From: Mesostigma viride
Taxonomy: Eukaryota > Streptophyta > Mesostigmatophyceae > Mesostigmatales > Mesostigmataceae
Assembly: GCA_009746045.1 (NCBI GenBank)
Contig: RPFO01000138.1
Coordinates: forward strand, 453,259 to 517,258
DNA length: 64,000 nt
Direction: 5' to 3'
In this document: piece after piece, positions 35,101 through 46,312 of the stretch
Layout of the letters: each line of letters opens with the position of its first letter
How positions within the stretch are numbered: the first letter of the stretch is position 1
Made by a program: the position numbers and the translations under genes
Notes under the pieces: generated by a model
Told to the model about the DNA's origin: nothing
What the model saw: the letters and a program-made list of their open reading frames with translations, nothing else
Database searches by the model: none

Positions 35101-37893
35101 GCTAGCACGGGGATGAGATGATGCTGAAAGGCTGCCAATCAAGAAGTCAATATCCCAGCTACTTGGTGTGCCAGCTCCGTGGGAGGGCTTGCGTGCCAGT
35201 CACCAAAGACAGGTGGCTGCCCAAGATAGGGCATGGATGCTGCAGCCTTGATGGCATCAGGACAGTGGGAAGACACCAGCCTGGAGTCGATGGCAAACAT
35301 GCCGATCAACATTGAGCATCCCTGTGCCACCTGCTGATGACACACTTCTGTAGAGGGACAAGATCCCTCATCTGGCCAAAGACTTGACATTCAACCGCTT
35401 TGCGCACAGATTGCGGCCATTTTTCGATGATTCTTGAAGCTAACCTAGCAGGGATGCCAGCAGGGCAACAACAACCTTGGTTGTGGTGCTGCCGCCAGCA
35501 TGAGAACAGCCTGCCTGTAAACGGCACCACTAGCACAAAAGTGCTCCATTAATTGATGCAGCCATGTTGGGATACTCTTGACGCCATACCCCACTAATAC
35601 AGTCTGTTAGAAAGACACCCATTATGTACTATCTATACAATAAATAATAACCCGGCCTATAGATGTGGGGTTGCGGTGCTATCAAGTGTGCCAGCACACA
35701 CCTTTACCCCATAATGAAGTACGCCCTACTGTGCGTTTATCATCAGAAGACGCATCTACACCATCAGGGACCTTTGTCCTTTCATTTAGACACCACCGGC
35801 CATGAAAACGCATACACCAGTGTGCTGCGACTGGGATTCCAGGCTCCAGCTATGCACTGCGTCTCTCATTCTAGTTGTTTTGGGGTAGCAGACATAGGCA
35901 TCGACACAAAAGCCATGGAGCACCATTGCTTACAACCGTTCCATTGCTTACAAAAAAAATGCCAGCCCTCTTCGCCAACCCAAATCGACAACTACACAGG
36001 AGCACAGAGTGTGCTGGGCATTGCTGTGGCGACAACTTGCTGCAGTCGAATTCGCACCTTCTAATTGATGATTACACACAGGAGATAGTGCTCATTAGTA
36101 GGCACACATTCATGGTAACATAATTCATGATAACATTGAGGAGAGTGTATTCACAACAGCCAATTGCTTGACCTTCTTCCATCGCGGTTCCACCAATATA
36201 TCAGGACAACGAATGACAAATACCAAGTTCCCAGAAAAGCAAACCGCATGTGACCGCAACCGCTGCATGGCTGGGACACCAATCTGGCTGAGATCGTCCT
36301 TTAGAAAAGGGCCGTGGTGGGGATCAGGAGATAGATACTAGTAAAGTGGCAGCAATTGTGTATTGATAATAATGCCTATGAGAGCTTTTCCTGCTTCTGT
36401 AGTAAAATAAATCCCCATCACTCTTGCAACAAGAAATACCTTCACGTTCTTTGTGTGTACTTTAGTTAGGATTACCTCCCCCTTCCGCCACTCCCACCCC
36501 CACCCCTGATGTGCCTCAAAACTGCACTGCATACAAGCACACATATCATGCTGATGGCATGCCATGCGTGACGTGCACCACATAAAAACCCATGTGCCAA
36601 ACGTAACTAGGTGGAAACTGCTCACTTTTTGTATAAACGGGTGCAGCTGCTAGCGACGGGAAAATGCATTTAATTAAGGGGATTGAGGGGGGATTCCAAA
36701 TCAATGCACTTTGTACCTGTTGTATACGGCGAGTGGCTGCATGTACTCAAAAAAGAGGGCTGCCAGTCGTATGCACCCAAAGCAACTTTATGCTGGGCAC
36801 GTAACCGACAGGATGCATGCAGGATCGAATGCATGCACAAAAACACATGCATCCTGGACAAGGCCCCACCCCCAGCCCATGTTAATTTTTTATTTCTTAC
36901 ACCAACACCGTCCTCCATCCTTAATTGACGCGAGCTACCTTGACGGCAAATGATTAGGAGATGGATAGTGACAGCAGCGCAGGCGGAGCACACAACAGCG
37001 GCCATAGATCAAGGCACTTACACAGGCACACGATCCGGCTTGACCTTCCCTGTCGTGGCTTTGTAGGTGAAGCGGCAGAAGTAATCGGTCTGCTTGACCT
37101 GCGTCAGCCGCGTGTAGTCCTTGAGGGAGTGCACGTCGCACACGCCATTGATGCTGGCCGCCGCCACCCAGTCCACGTGGTCGGAGAGGAACAGCTCGCG
37201 CTCGCCGTGGAAGCCCTTGCGGCCGCCCAGGGACTCCTCAGGCCGGTAGAACCAGTGGACGAGCACCTGCATGCCCTCGGCCGGGTCCGGGTGCGCGACA
37301 AACTTCTCGATCTTGGCGATGTACGGCAGCCGCTTGTCAGGGGGGAGCATAGTGACACACTCGTTGACTGCATGTGCACGCCGCAAGATGAGGCAAGCAG
37401 ACGTAGGGCAGTGCCATGCATACCAGCGTGAAATGGCGGGTTGAGCCCATGGCCCGCTATGCACGGCAAGCCAGTGCGTCCACTTCACGCATCCATGCAG
37501 CGGCCAGGCAGCAACTTGATCCACGTACATGCCTCCACGCTTTGCTTGTCCCAACTACCAAGACACAGTTAGAGACTGCGACGCCATCTAGTGGAGGCAG
37601 TGACCACGCTCCAATGCCCGCGAGGCACACCCAGAAGAGAGGATGGGACTAGCAATCGGGGGAATGAGAAGCGATGTGAATGCAAACTCCTCATCTTGCT
37701 CAATGGAAGTATACCGCAACAAAAAGGAAACAGGAAGTCATGGCAAATTTCTATGTGCTGCATTTATTGCAGATAGTAATAATAAGACAGGCACAGTTCC
37801 AATCCGCTGAAAACAGCTGCATGAGGTCATCAAACTGTGGTTAAGTTATCAGAAAAATACGAGAACCATTACACAGACCATGCAGCGCGCGCG

Positions 37894-37987
<94 letters not shown>

Positions 37988-40900
37988 CAGGGAGGGAGGG
38001 GGGAGGGAGGGAGGGAGGGAGGGAGGGAGGGAGGGAGGGAGGGAGGGAGGGAGGGAGGGAGGGAGGGAGGGAGGGAGGGAGGGAGGGAGGGAGGGAGGGA
38101 GGGAGGAGGAGGGAGGGAGGGAGGGAGGGAGGGAGGGAGGGAGGGAGGGAGGGAGGGAGGGAGGGAGGGAGGGAGAAACATATGCAGGGCAGGCATGGTG
38201 TGCTTATTATGTATGGCAACCAATGCTCGTCAGCGTTTTCGGAAAAGGCAAAAGGACTTGGTATCAAAAATAGGTAGGCGCAATTATACTGGTTGGGTAT
38301 ACCGACGGACACCACATACAACATCATGGAAAAGTACAGAGGCCTATTATGACATTATTATTGAATGATTTAGCAGTGTTACAGAAACTACTATAGATTG
38401 CTCAGTGCCACCGGATGGCTCAGTGCAACTGAAACTAGGTGATGACATGGATGGTACCAGGATGACATTCCAAGTAATAGTGGTAAAAAATGCAGTACAA
38501 GCAACACCTTGTTAAAAAAAAAAAAAGCCTTGCTTGCTGCATGGTCAAGCGACACACTGCACGATGCCGCACACGCGGTGGTAATGATGGCCATGCCGCA
38601 ATTTCCTGCATAATAAGTCAACATGAAGTAGATTGCTTGCCATAGCAGCCGTCTCAACACCGCGTATTCTCATGTTTGGTGACTTAAGCTTACAAAAGCA
38701 GGGTTGCGTTGTCTTATTATACAGCCCAAAGACACGTGCTACACTGCTCCCTGCTCCTTCACTGAGGACAAGCTGCTACCCACTAATATTTGGGTAAGTT
38801 CCTGATTAGTGATGACTGTACCATATGTATGGTGGCACTACCTCAGCACATTGCTACTGTCCTCCACTTTCTTGCCGGGCAGTAAAAAAGTAAGCAAAGC
38901 AACTGCACCGCTGTGTACACCGCTGCAGTGAAAAACTGACTATGTAGGGGACACCATCCCTACATGAGTTACCCATGTCCCAGAGTGGCTGTACTAATAA
39001 TAATAAAAGTCAAATCACGTTGAAGTGGCTAGAGCAGCAACCTCACAACCAGCCATCCCAAACTAACAAGCCACCGTGATGCTTTGGGCGTCAGGCCATC
39101 AACATACACAAGACCACAAGTTATTATAATAACCGAACAACACCCCCAGCGCCCACACATGGATTTACACAAACTAATAACATGCTATCGAGCTTTATAA
39201 ATCCAATGCAGCGATATAATAATTAAGGGTTCTCTAGAAAGGCATGCATGGATCGACATGTAGCGTCTCGCTAGTATCAAGGAGACAACCAGCGCAGGCC
39301 AGAAATCGGGAGAATCCGTCTTGCTAGTATGCATACTATCATGACCTGCATGTCGGACATGATGATAATACATGCAACACCCATCTGACATATATGTGTC
39401 CAACGCCGCTCGATCCTGTCACATATGGATCACCCAGGCACCCCACAAATAATATGTGCATGCTTCATGCTACTAGTAATACAGAGGATCTAATGCTCGT
39501 TTTAATTGTTGATATATCACAGTGACTTCCCACACAACATCATCACAATTCACAAATGCCCCACACCATCCTCACCACGTGCCCCGGGTACAGGCTCCTT
39601 TTACTTTGAGGAATAATAACAATTGTTGTGGATCGACACTCTTTCTTTGCTCTGATTACTTGTGGACGCATGCCGCAGAGACAGCACATGGACTGCCACT
39701 GTGGCTTGTCGTGCTTCTAACCACAACACATAGCATGTGCGCAATGACTGGACGCAGCCACTTATAATTATGCATCTAGTTACGCCTGTATACATCATAG
39801 GTTGGTGAATAATGTCAATAAAACCACCGACTATGAAATAAATGTATTATATCCCGACTCTGCAATGATTACATCTGACTCGCTCCGGTAAATCTAACCA
39901 AGCGAAAGGGGCTGTGTGAGCATGGAACCCATGCATCTCTTGGGCCTTGCACACACACATCTCTCAGGCCTTGCACATCTCGCCGGCTTTGCACAGCTAT
40001 CGGGCCTTGCACAGCCACGTCATCTGACTATTAAAAATACCTTCAAAAAATACTAATATGTTGACGAACCAAAGCATTGCATAATATAGCAGTGTATGAA
40101 CACGACTTTGTTGCTATCATACAGTTCTCTATGTGATGTGAGATATCCCTCCACTAGGAAAAATGAGCCGTTACGTAGTAGGAAAAACAAACATCTCCAT
40201 TCTATGTGGGATAATTACCCTTCACACGGAGCATTAGTCGTTGCATAGCATGGGCAGGAAGAAATGCACCATGCCTACTTATTTCACGCACACAACCATG
40301 CAGACGAGCTGATTAGCTAATGCTACAACGCACAAAGCAGAGCAAACTGAGTTCCAGGGAGCTGACAAGCTCCTTAGTTGCCGACTCTTTGACAACCTAG
40401 TTTATAATAACATGCAACAGCCTCGACGAAGAGCACCTACAGATATATTGCACTACCTCAACCGATAAATAATTCAATGATACATATTGCATTCGCACCG
40501 ACAGGCTGAGATTCCCGGCAGCAGCCACAACACAAGGGCAGCTGCAATCACAGTCAGCTTGCTGTCCTGTGTAACCGAGTTCTGCATGGTAGGGTTCAGT
40601 TGCAGGCGGGCCCCGCCCGCTGAAAACGTCATCGACGGGCAGAGTACTGTGGTGGAGGTTGTCATGACCGATAGGCTCATCATAATTAGGTCCGCATCTT
40701 TTCAAGCGAAAAAAGCTGCTGTAATATAACTAGTAGCTAGCTGCAATTGCCGGGCTGAAGTTCTTCATGAATCATAGAGCGTAAAACCGAGGAACAACAA
40801 CCTTTGGTTCACAAATAGGTCCATAGACATATATGGAACATGTATACGGGTCGAAGAACTTAGCGCCGGTACAAAAGCCGGGCTACGTACGACCGGCGAG

Positions 40901-41186
40901 TTAATTAAGACTTAGGTACCACGTTGTAAATACTAGAAAAAGAACTTTTTCGCGATGTCTTTGACATAAATTTGGACACCTAGCTAGATTACGGGGGGAA
41001 TGGTTGTAAGGACAGTCTATAAAGGACGCGGGCCGCGGCTGCGCGCAGCATGCGCATACCTTTAAACGTTCTGCCGCCAATCGTGTACGATGTCAGCGCC
41101 TTTCCAGTCAACAGGCCAGCAGGATCCTTTGCTGTGGAGCGTCCACCCTTCCGTGATTTTGACGAGGCCTTATTTGGTGGCTTCAT
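32119..41186 (-). CDS. EBS/SHL-like: BAH-PHD chromatin reader, EBS/SHL-like (C terminus not placed)
   Basis: Four reverse-strand exons join in phase: 41060-41186 (ATG at 41186), 37022-37367, 33442-33510 and 32119-32191, encoding 205 residues. Exon 1 ends SYTIGGRTFK. Exon 2 is a BAH domain: YIAKIEKF, WFYRPEESLGG, ERELFLSDH, DYFCRFTYKATTG. Exons 3 and 4 form a C4HC3 PHD finger: YCTC, IECDTC, YHPQC, WQCHDC, with the tryptophan codon of KEWYH split by the intron. This order and wording match plant EBS and SHL, nuclear readers of methylated histone H3 that control flowering-time genes; the algal role is unknown. Donors are gtatgc, gtaagt, gtacgt and gtgagc. EBS/SHL proteins run to about 230 residues, so some 25 C-terminal residues are missing here. 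An in-frame ATG 54 bases upstream is a less likely start. Introns 1 and 2 are each over 3 kb and hold retroelement fragments and microsatellites. Confidence 0.88.
33050..33360. repeat. Irregular 17-22-bp minisatellite in intron 3 of the EBS/SHL-like gene
   Basis: About fifteen degenerate copies of CACTGCCACCTGCCCTTTGG, ending about 90 bases below exon 3. Confidence 0.9.
34062..34146 (-). mobile_element. PLE 3'-end fragment, about 85 bp
   Basis: Reverse complement of the last 85 or so bases of the PLE, with scattered substitutions (for example GTCGCTTTG for GTCTCTTTG), hence older than the copies at 4.9 and 55.8 kb. Target-site duplications cannot be made out. It sits in intron 2 of the EBS/SHL-like gene, in the same orientation. 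Confidence 0.85.
34380..37015. other. Intron 2 of the EBS/SHL-like gene; no further feature recognised
   Basis: Unique-looking sequence with only short random frames on both strands; I found no exon-like segment that fits the phase of exons 2 and 3. Confidence 0.4.
37897..38174. repeat. (GA)n followed by (GGGA)n microsatellite
   Basis: Pure (GA)n at about 37897-37977 passes through a G-run into (GGGA)n to 38174, with one GGAGGA interruption at about 38105. On the reverse strand, which is the sense strand of the gene whose intron 1 it occupies, it is a pyrimidine tract. The R- and S/P/L-rich frames it creates are artefacts. Confidence 0.97.
38176..41059. other. Remainder of intron 1 of the EBS/SHL-like gene
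   Basis: Contains a very short PLE insertion (39278-39316) and short irregular repeats of GGGCCTTGCACA at about 39930-40015. No gene recognised. Confidence 0.4.
39264..39330 (-). mobile_element. 39-bp PLE 3'-end insertion with 14-bp target-site duplication
   Basis: 39278-39316 is the reverse complement of the terminal bases of the PLE (CAAGGAGACAACCAGCGCAG and on). It is bracketed by CGTCTCGCTAGTAT (39264-39277) and CGTCTTGCTAGTAT (39317-39330), 13 of 14 identical. The 14-bp length equals that of the duplication around the 1.06-kb truncated copy at 55.8 kb. Confidence 0.8.
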
Positions 41187-41925
41187 CGGAGCAGTGTGCG
41201 GGTGAAAGCAGCTAGTAACAATATTCCGCGAACTGATCAAGCTATAATATAGACAAGAAATATATTATATATAATCAGCACCCAGCTGATATATACCCTT
41301 CAACTTGCGTGTAAAACCCCAACCCCTAGAGCCTGCAAAGAACCATGTATCCTTGCCTGCAACAGCGCACAGCTCAGAGTGTTGAGCTGAAAAATATTGG
41401 CGCGCAACCAGCTATAAGAAAGCCAGGCACGAACTAGCAATCCGCGTCAGCTTGCGAACGCAAATGAAAGCAAATCCTATCTTGCGCTACTCCTGACATC
41501 GCGCACACACGCTTCATCTTTTTGCATCAATAAACGATGCCTGTATATGTATCTCGCTGACCGGTGCCTTGAGTTTAAGAAAGGAAACGGCTAGAACCTT
41601 ACAAAAACATTTTAAAGACTCGATGATGTCGGAAATATCACATTGACGCGTCCCCTAGCCTAGTAAGCCTACACTCTACAGCAAGAAAAGCTTCATGCAT
41701 AAACGTTCCTTGAGAAGAGCGGGCATTTTTCTACAGTCCTGGGTCGCCACTCGCCACGGGGACGACCAAATTCTGCGCGATTGATGTGGCAAGCAACACA
41801 ACTCGAACGTCGCTAAGCCGTACTTAGAGGTCGCTTCAAACGGTCAGAATCCAAACCCGAATCGAGTCCAGTTCAGTTCAGTTCAGTTTATTCCCACGCC
41901 GGTTGTACGAAAGAGTTATTAATCT
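41187..41925. other. Upstream region of the EBS/SHL-like gene
   Basis: Would hold its promoter and 5' UTR. It includes a TATATAT-rich patch at about 41250-41275, 65-90 bases upstream of the start codon, which could serve as a TATA-like element; this is a guess. No other feature seen. Confidence 0.35.
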
Positions 41926-42163
41926 GGCGGAGCCAATTTTCGGAAGAACCGTTAGGTTCGCCAGAATTGGCGAAGCTTATAAGGCCGTACACGTGAGAAA
42001 ACATAGGAATAGGGGATGAAAATCCGTCAATCCATCCATCCATACATACATACATCCACCGAATTTGTCCCGAATTTGCAAGCATAAGGGTGAGGTTCTT
42101 CCGAAAATTGGCTCCGCCGTAGAGTTTCAACGGGCAAGTTGCAAACACGCACGTTACTTGATA
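41926..42163. repeat. Hairpin-forming dispersed repeat, left copy
   Basis: Perfect 25-bp inverted arms GGCGGAGCCAATTTTCGGAA... at 41926-41950 and 42094-42118 enclose 143 bp containing a short CCAT/CATA run. The outer part 42053-42163 recurs in inverted orientation at 48470-48580 with about two mismatches, on the other side of the Mutator-like element. It could be a MITE-type element; no target duplication was identified. Confidence 0.75.
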
Positions 42164-42840
42164 CCTGCAAGCGGAACCTCAGACAAAGAGTTATTAATAC
42201 AGGATTACACCTAATGTGTAATACCTAGTGGAGCCACAGACTGGTCCTGCCTTATGGTAGCCACAGGAGGTGCGTCGACTTCTGGCGAGCCGTCGAGCGA
42301 CCGATTCATGCCGATCGTCAAGTGTCGAACAAAAACATAACCGCTGCAGCCAACCACCCCCTCGTTTTTTAGGTAGTTATCCAGTTGGATCCCACCGCTT
42401 TGTGAACGGACGGGGCCTTACTTAGTGGACGGACCAAAATAGACCGATGAGCAACCTCGTTCAGCACCCGATCCTCCACCTGGCCACCACCGGCTGGAAG
42501 AAGAAACGACCATCCGAGTAAAAAAGTTATAAGGGTGGAGTATGGAGCGTTGGATCCTGGATCCAACGGACAATGTCAGACGGATACGTTATCGTACGAA
42601 TCCTGCAGACAGTGTACGGCCGAACGGGTTTAGTGACTTTAGTCAGTCATTTGGATCCCACGCCGTTCATTGGCTCATACCTGGACAACTCAACGCCGGT
42701 CGTAGGCTCATACAGTAGCCCGAGGTTGGCTCTTGTCTGTTTGTGATGGCATGCTGTTCATGATTGTCCTGGCCCTCGGCCTTTCCAAATCTCTGCTGCC
42801 CCTGTGCTGCTGTTTCCGGGTCAATGGGTATTTTTTGCAG

Positions 42841-43013
42841 ATTAGTAAAGTTGGGGCCCGGTAATTACAGATTAGTTTCACTAATTGCAGACAGGTGTTT
42901 TTTATTACAGATCAGTCGGGATTCTTAGTTCGATGCGTCAGACCATGGTCAGACAGCGATTTTTCCGATCGAAATCTGATTCGTTTGGTCAGATTCCTGT
43001 TTCCGTCACGCCC
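42841..43013 (+). repeat. Left terminal inverted repeat of the Mutator-like element
   Basis: Pairs with 48220-48396. Includes GATCGAAATCTGATTCGTTT, identical in both arms. Confidence 0.9.
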
Positions 43014-44916
43014 TTTACGGAACATGTGCGAAATTTTGGCGCGGACAAGACGTGAACGTCTGTGTAACGTCCGGGGAAAGCGATGCGCGCATTTTTTTTT
43101 TCCCTAGCATGGTGGGCATGGCGACGTGAATTCAGGCTGCTCGGCATGTCGGAGGACTAGGCCAATAATATGGCGGAAAATTTTCTGTTTCATGAGGTCA
43201 CTGCTTTGCTTTCATGTAATCGGCATGGGCGTTTTCATGTCATTAATCAGAGCGAATTTTCTGTCCTCTGGGATAATTAAGAAAAGGAATTCATGTTGGC
43301 GGCAGTGGCTGACAAGCTGTTTTGCGGACTAAACTTATCGTAGTCAAACCGTTAACGTTGCTAGAACTGGATTGAAAGCTTTGACAACCGGGGGTTGGCA
43401 CTTTTCCGGTTTGTCTCGGTAAGTAATTACATGATGCATGCGCGATCGAAGTAACGCTCATCCGCCTGCATGGGAGGCCGGCTTTTCTTGCGTCCCCTGG
43501 GCGAAAGATTTACAAGGGTTAGGTACAGTTTGTCGGGCGACGGTATCTGCTCTGTTTTTTGTGCTGTACGGGCTCATCGTTGTGAGCTTTTTGCGCCAAA
43601 CTTTGGAGTTTCGCCTGGTCGTTTGCCCCCTGCGCATGCTCGAGTATAGTTCAATATGTACCTGGCAATTTTAGATTGCTTTCGTTGGCAGGTACGCCAG
43701 ATTATGGTTCATAAGGACAGTAATAGAGCTTGGTTTTGAAACGGGCTTTTTGGGAGAATATTGCGCGTATTTCTTGTGCATGACGAGAGACCAAACCTTA
43801 GCAGCGGCATGAGCTAGTGCGCCTCGCTAGGAGCTGAAAATCTGCCTAACGCTTTACATTTTCACACGCAGGGAAGGAAGCGCGATAGTGATCACAGGTT
43901 TGACATGTTTTGTTAGAGTAAATGTATGTAGGTATCGGTTACCATGGGTTCATTTCAGTACTCACCCTTGAGGAGGAGACTTGCAGCCTAACATCATATG
44001 ACAAGGCAGCCAAGCTAGCCATGGCTGGCAATATGGTTTACAACGTCAAGCTATACCTTGCATACATGATTTATTGATTGCATTCCGTTATCCCTTTGTC
44101 TTTGGGCATGTTGGATAGCGTACTGAGGTCATTTTACAAGGTTTTGTTGCGTTCAGTATTTTCTTTTGTGGCACACAGCTTTCACTTAAATAACAGCTGG
44201 AATAAATATGGGAACCGCTAGATAGTTAGTCATGTGATGCATACAACATTATTGCTCTGCAGCCTTTTACAGCACGTCGTGCCATGCCCTAGGGAACGTG
44301 AGGGCATACGTTGCCCTGAGAGTCTTGCCACCCCTTTTCGTACACTGACTGAGTTGGCATGGTTGTGGGCGTATTCCATGATGCATGAAGTGTTCCTGTG
44401 TGCAAACACCGTCTGAAATGAATTAGCATCTGCCCAGATGGTAATCTAAACCAATCTAAACCAACTGCCCTTGTTTGTTCTACGTTAGGGTCTCCTCAAA
44501 CTTTCATCATGTCTAGTTTTTCACGCATTTCTTGGTAACTTGTTCATGCATTTCTTGGTAGCTTGCACACGTGCCTTTCTTGCAAAAGGAGATCCTAATG
44601 TGGCCACTGCATGGCCACGTAGAGTAACTAAATAAGCTAGGAATTCATCATGGATGTGAAAGAATTAAGTGGGGGTAATAGGTGATTGATTGACTAACTG
44701 GTTGTTCATTGTTGACTAGGTGATGGATGACTAACTTTACACATGCAATGCTGGCTTGCTGGCCCATACCACTAATTGCATGCACAATCATGAAACATCG
44801 TGAAGAGTCCATGATAGACACTTTACTAGGCACTTACATCGTTTGCTAGTTTATGGTTCAGGAGCTTATAACTGGAGAGGTTACGCCCTGCTATCAAGTG
44901 AGACAACTGCATTCAA

Positions 44917-44983
44917 TTGTCTCCTTGATATTCAATCACTATCGAATCGCTGGCCTGCGCTGGTTGTCTCCTTGATATTCAAT
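44917..44983 (+). mobile_element. Two nested PLE 3'-end fragments
   Basis: TTGTCTCCTTG at 44917-44927 is followed by ATATTCAAT, then a 38-bp piece (44937-44974) ending CTGGCCTGCGCTGGTTGTCT CCTTG, then ATATTCAAT again. The 9-bp repeat marks a second short insertion directly at the 3' junction of an earlier one. The CCTTG ending is shared with the 39.3-kb insertion, unlike CTTTG of the large copies, so these may be a separate subfamily. Confidence 0.7.
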
Positions 44984-45120
44984 ATCCCTGAGGACTAATG
45001 CTCACGTGACGTAGTTACGTTAAAAGAGTCAAGTATTCTTGGACGTGTAAATTAATTAATTAATTAACTAATGGTTATTCTCTTGAAATTTATACTTGTA
45101 CTATTTATCCATGATACTTG

Positions 45121-45354
45121 TAGACACCGACCTCGGTCTGGCCGGCCCCCAGCGGCTTGGCCAGCCGGGGCGCTATATCCTGACCTGGCCTGGCCCCAAG
45201 GACAAACCCAGATGGGTCAAGTGGTAGACTTGCCATGAACTATACAAACCAGTTACCACGCTAGACAGGACCCCTAGGGTAGAGAGCTTAGAATGATAGA
45301 GTTGACTTGATTTTTGATGTTGTAGATAGATTCGACCGGTAGGATTGTGTGTCC
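45121..45354 (+). pseudogene. LINE ORF2 end and 3' UTR
   Basis: 45121-45210 matches the LINE segment at about 62020-62115 (reverse strand) and 29680-29790: CTCGGTCTGGCCGGCCCCCA, CCAGCGGCTTGGCCAGCC, CTGACCTGGCCTGGCCCC. It runs into the CCAT tail at 45355. 5'-truncated LINE insertion inside the Mutator-like element. Confidence 0.7.
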
Positions 45355-45630
45355 CCATCCACCCATCCATCCATCCATCCATCCATCCATCCATCCATCC
45401 ATCCATCCATCCATCCATCCATCCATCCATCCATCCATCCATCCATCCATCCATCCATCCATCCATCCATCCATCCATCCACCCATCCATCCATCCATCC
45501 ATCCATCCATCCATCCATCCATCCATCCATCCATCCATCCATCCATCCATCCATCCATCCATCCATCCATCCATCCATCCATCCATCCATCCATCCATCC
45601 ATCCATATCCATCCATCCATCCATCCATCG
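45355..45630 (+). repeat. (CCAT)n tail of a LINE, about 276 bp
   Basis: About 68 CCAT units with three small interruptions (CCAC near 45361 and 45480, CCATAT near 45605). It directly follows LINE 3' sequence on the forward strand and is followed by CGGGGTCAATTAATT. Histidine-proline-serine-isoleucine frames are artefacts. Confidence 0.95.
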
Positions 45631-45790
45631 GGGTCAATTAATTGATTAATTAATGAGACTCGTGCTCCCGTTGGGGAGTCACGGACCATCGGGGTCAATG
45701 CTCCATGATTCCCCAACGGGGGCACGAGTAAAGTAAGTAAGTAAGTAAACAAGTAAGTAAGTAAGTCATCAATTAATTAATTAGTTAAAG
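45631..45790. repeat. TTAA-tailed repeat ends and (AAGT)n run
   Basis: GACTCGTGCTCCCGTTGGGG at 45658-45677 is inverted at 45709-45729 (CCCCAACGGGGGCACGAGT), followed by (AAGT)n. The same terminal motif beside TTAA runs occurs at 49124-49185 and 57085-57148. It looks like the end of a retroposon family with a tetranucleotide tail. Confidence 0.65.
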
Positions 45791-46312
45791 TGCACAGTTC
45801 AACTTTATCACTTTTTTCAAGATTGAGTTATGATATAACATTTATCTTTAGTGGGTCACGAGACTCAATAATTAAATGAATTAATCTTAAGTGGGAAGTC
45901 ATGGAGCATAGTGATAACTATCATTCTTCTTTGCAAAGGTAGGCCCCATTCAGATATGGGTGGGTGTTCATGGTGTACAAAGTTCTTGTATTCTTATTGC
46001 TAGAAGCCACAGCAGGAGCCATGCACGTTTGGCTCAAGTAGCCCTGGCATTGGTCAAGGCTGCAGTATCTGTTAGTTGTCGTACTTCGTATAACTTCACA
46101 GTTCACAAGCAGAATACTGCAAGTCACATGCATCCCGAGCTAACTTCTTGGTGGCCACTTCGACCATCTCACTCATGGCAAGGCGGCCTTGCACGTCTGC
46201 CTATTATGGCCATGTTGACGGCAGCGTCCGCACGTGACTGTGCGAAGTTACCTGTTTCCGAGTCAAGCCTTCCTCGCAAGCACTGAGGATGCGAGGGTTT
46301 TTCTTCGCACGC

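Noticed and set aside
37837-38368. Arg-Glu/Gly-Gly-Arg-Glu and Ser-Leu/Pro-Pro-Ser frames
   Set aside because: Produced by (GA)n and (GGGA)n microsatellites inside an intron.
41184-41240. Upstream in-frame ATG for the EBS/SHL-like gene
   Set aside because: It adds 18 residues unlike the family's short basic N terminus; the ATG at 41186 gives MKPPNKASSKSRKGG, as expected.
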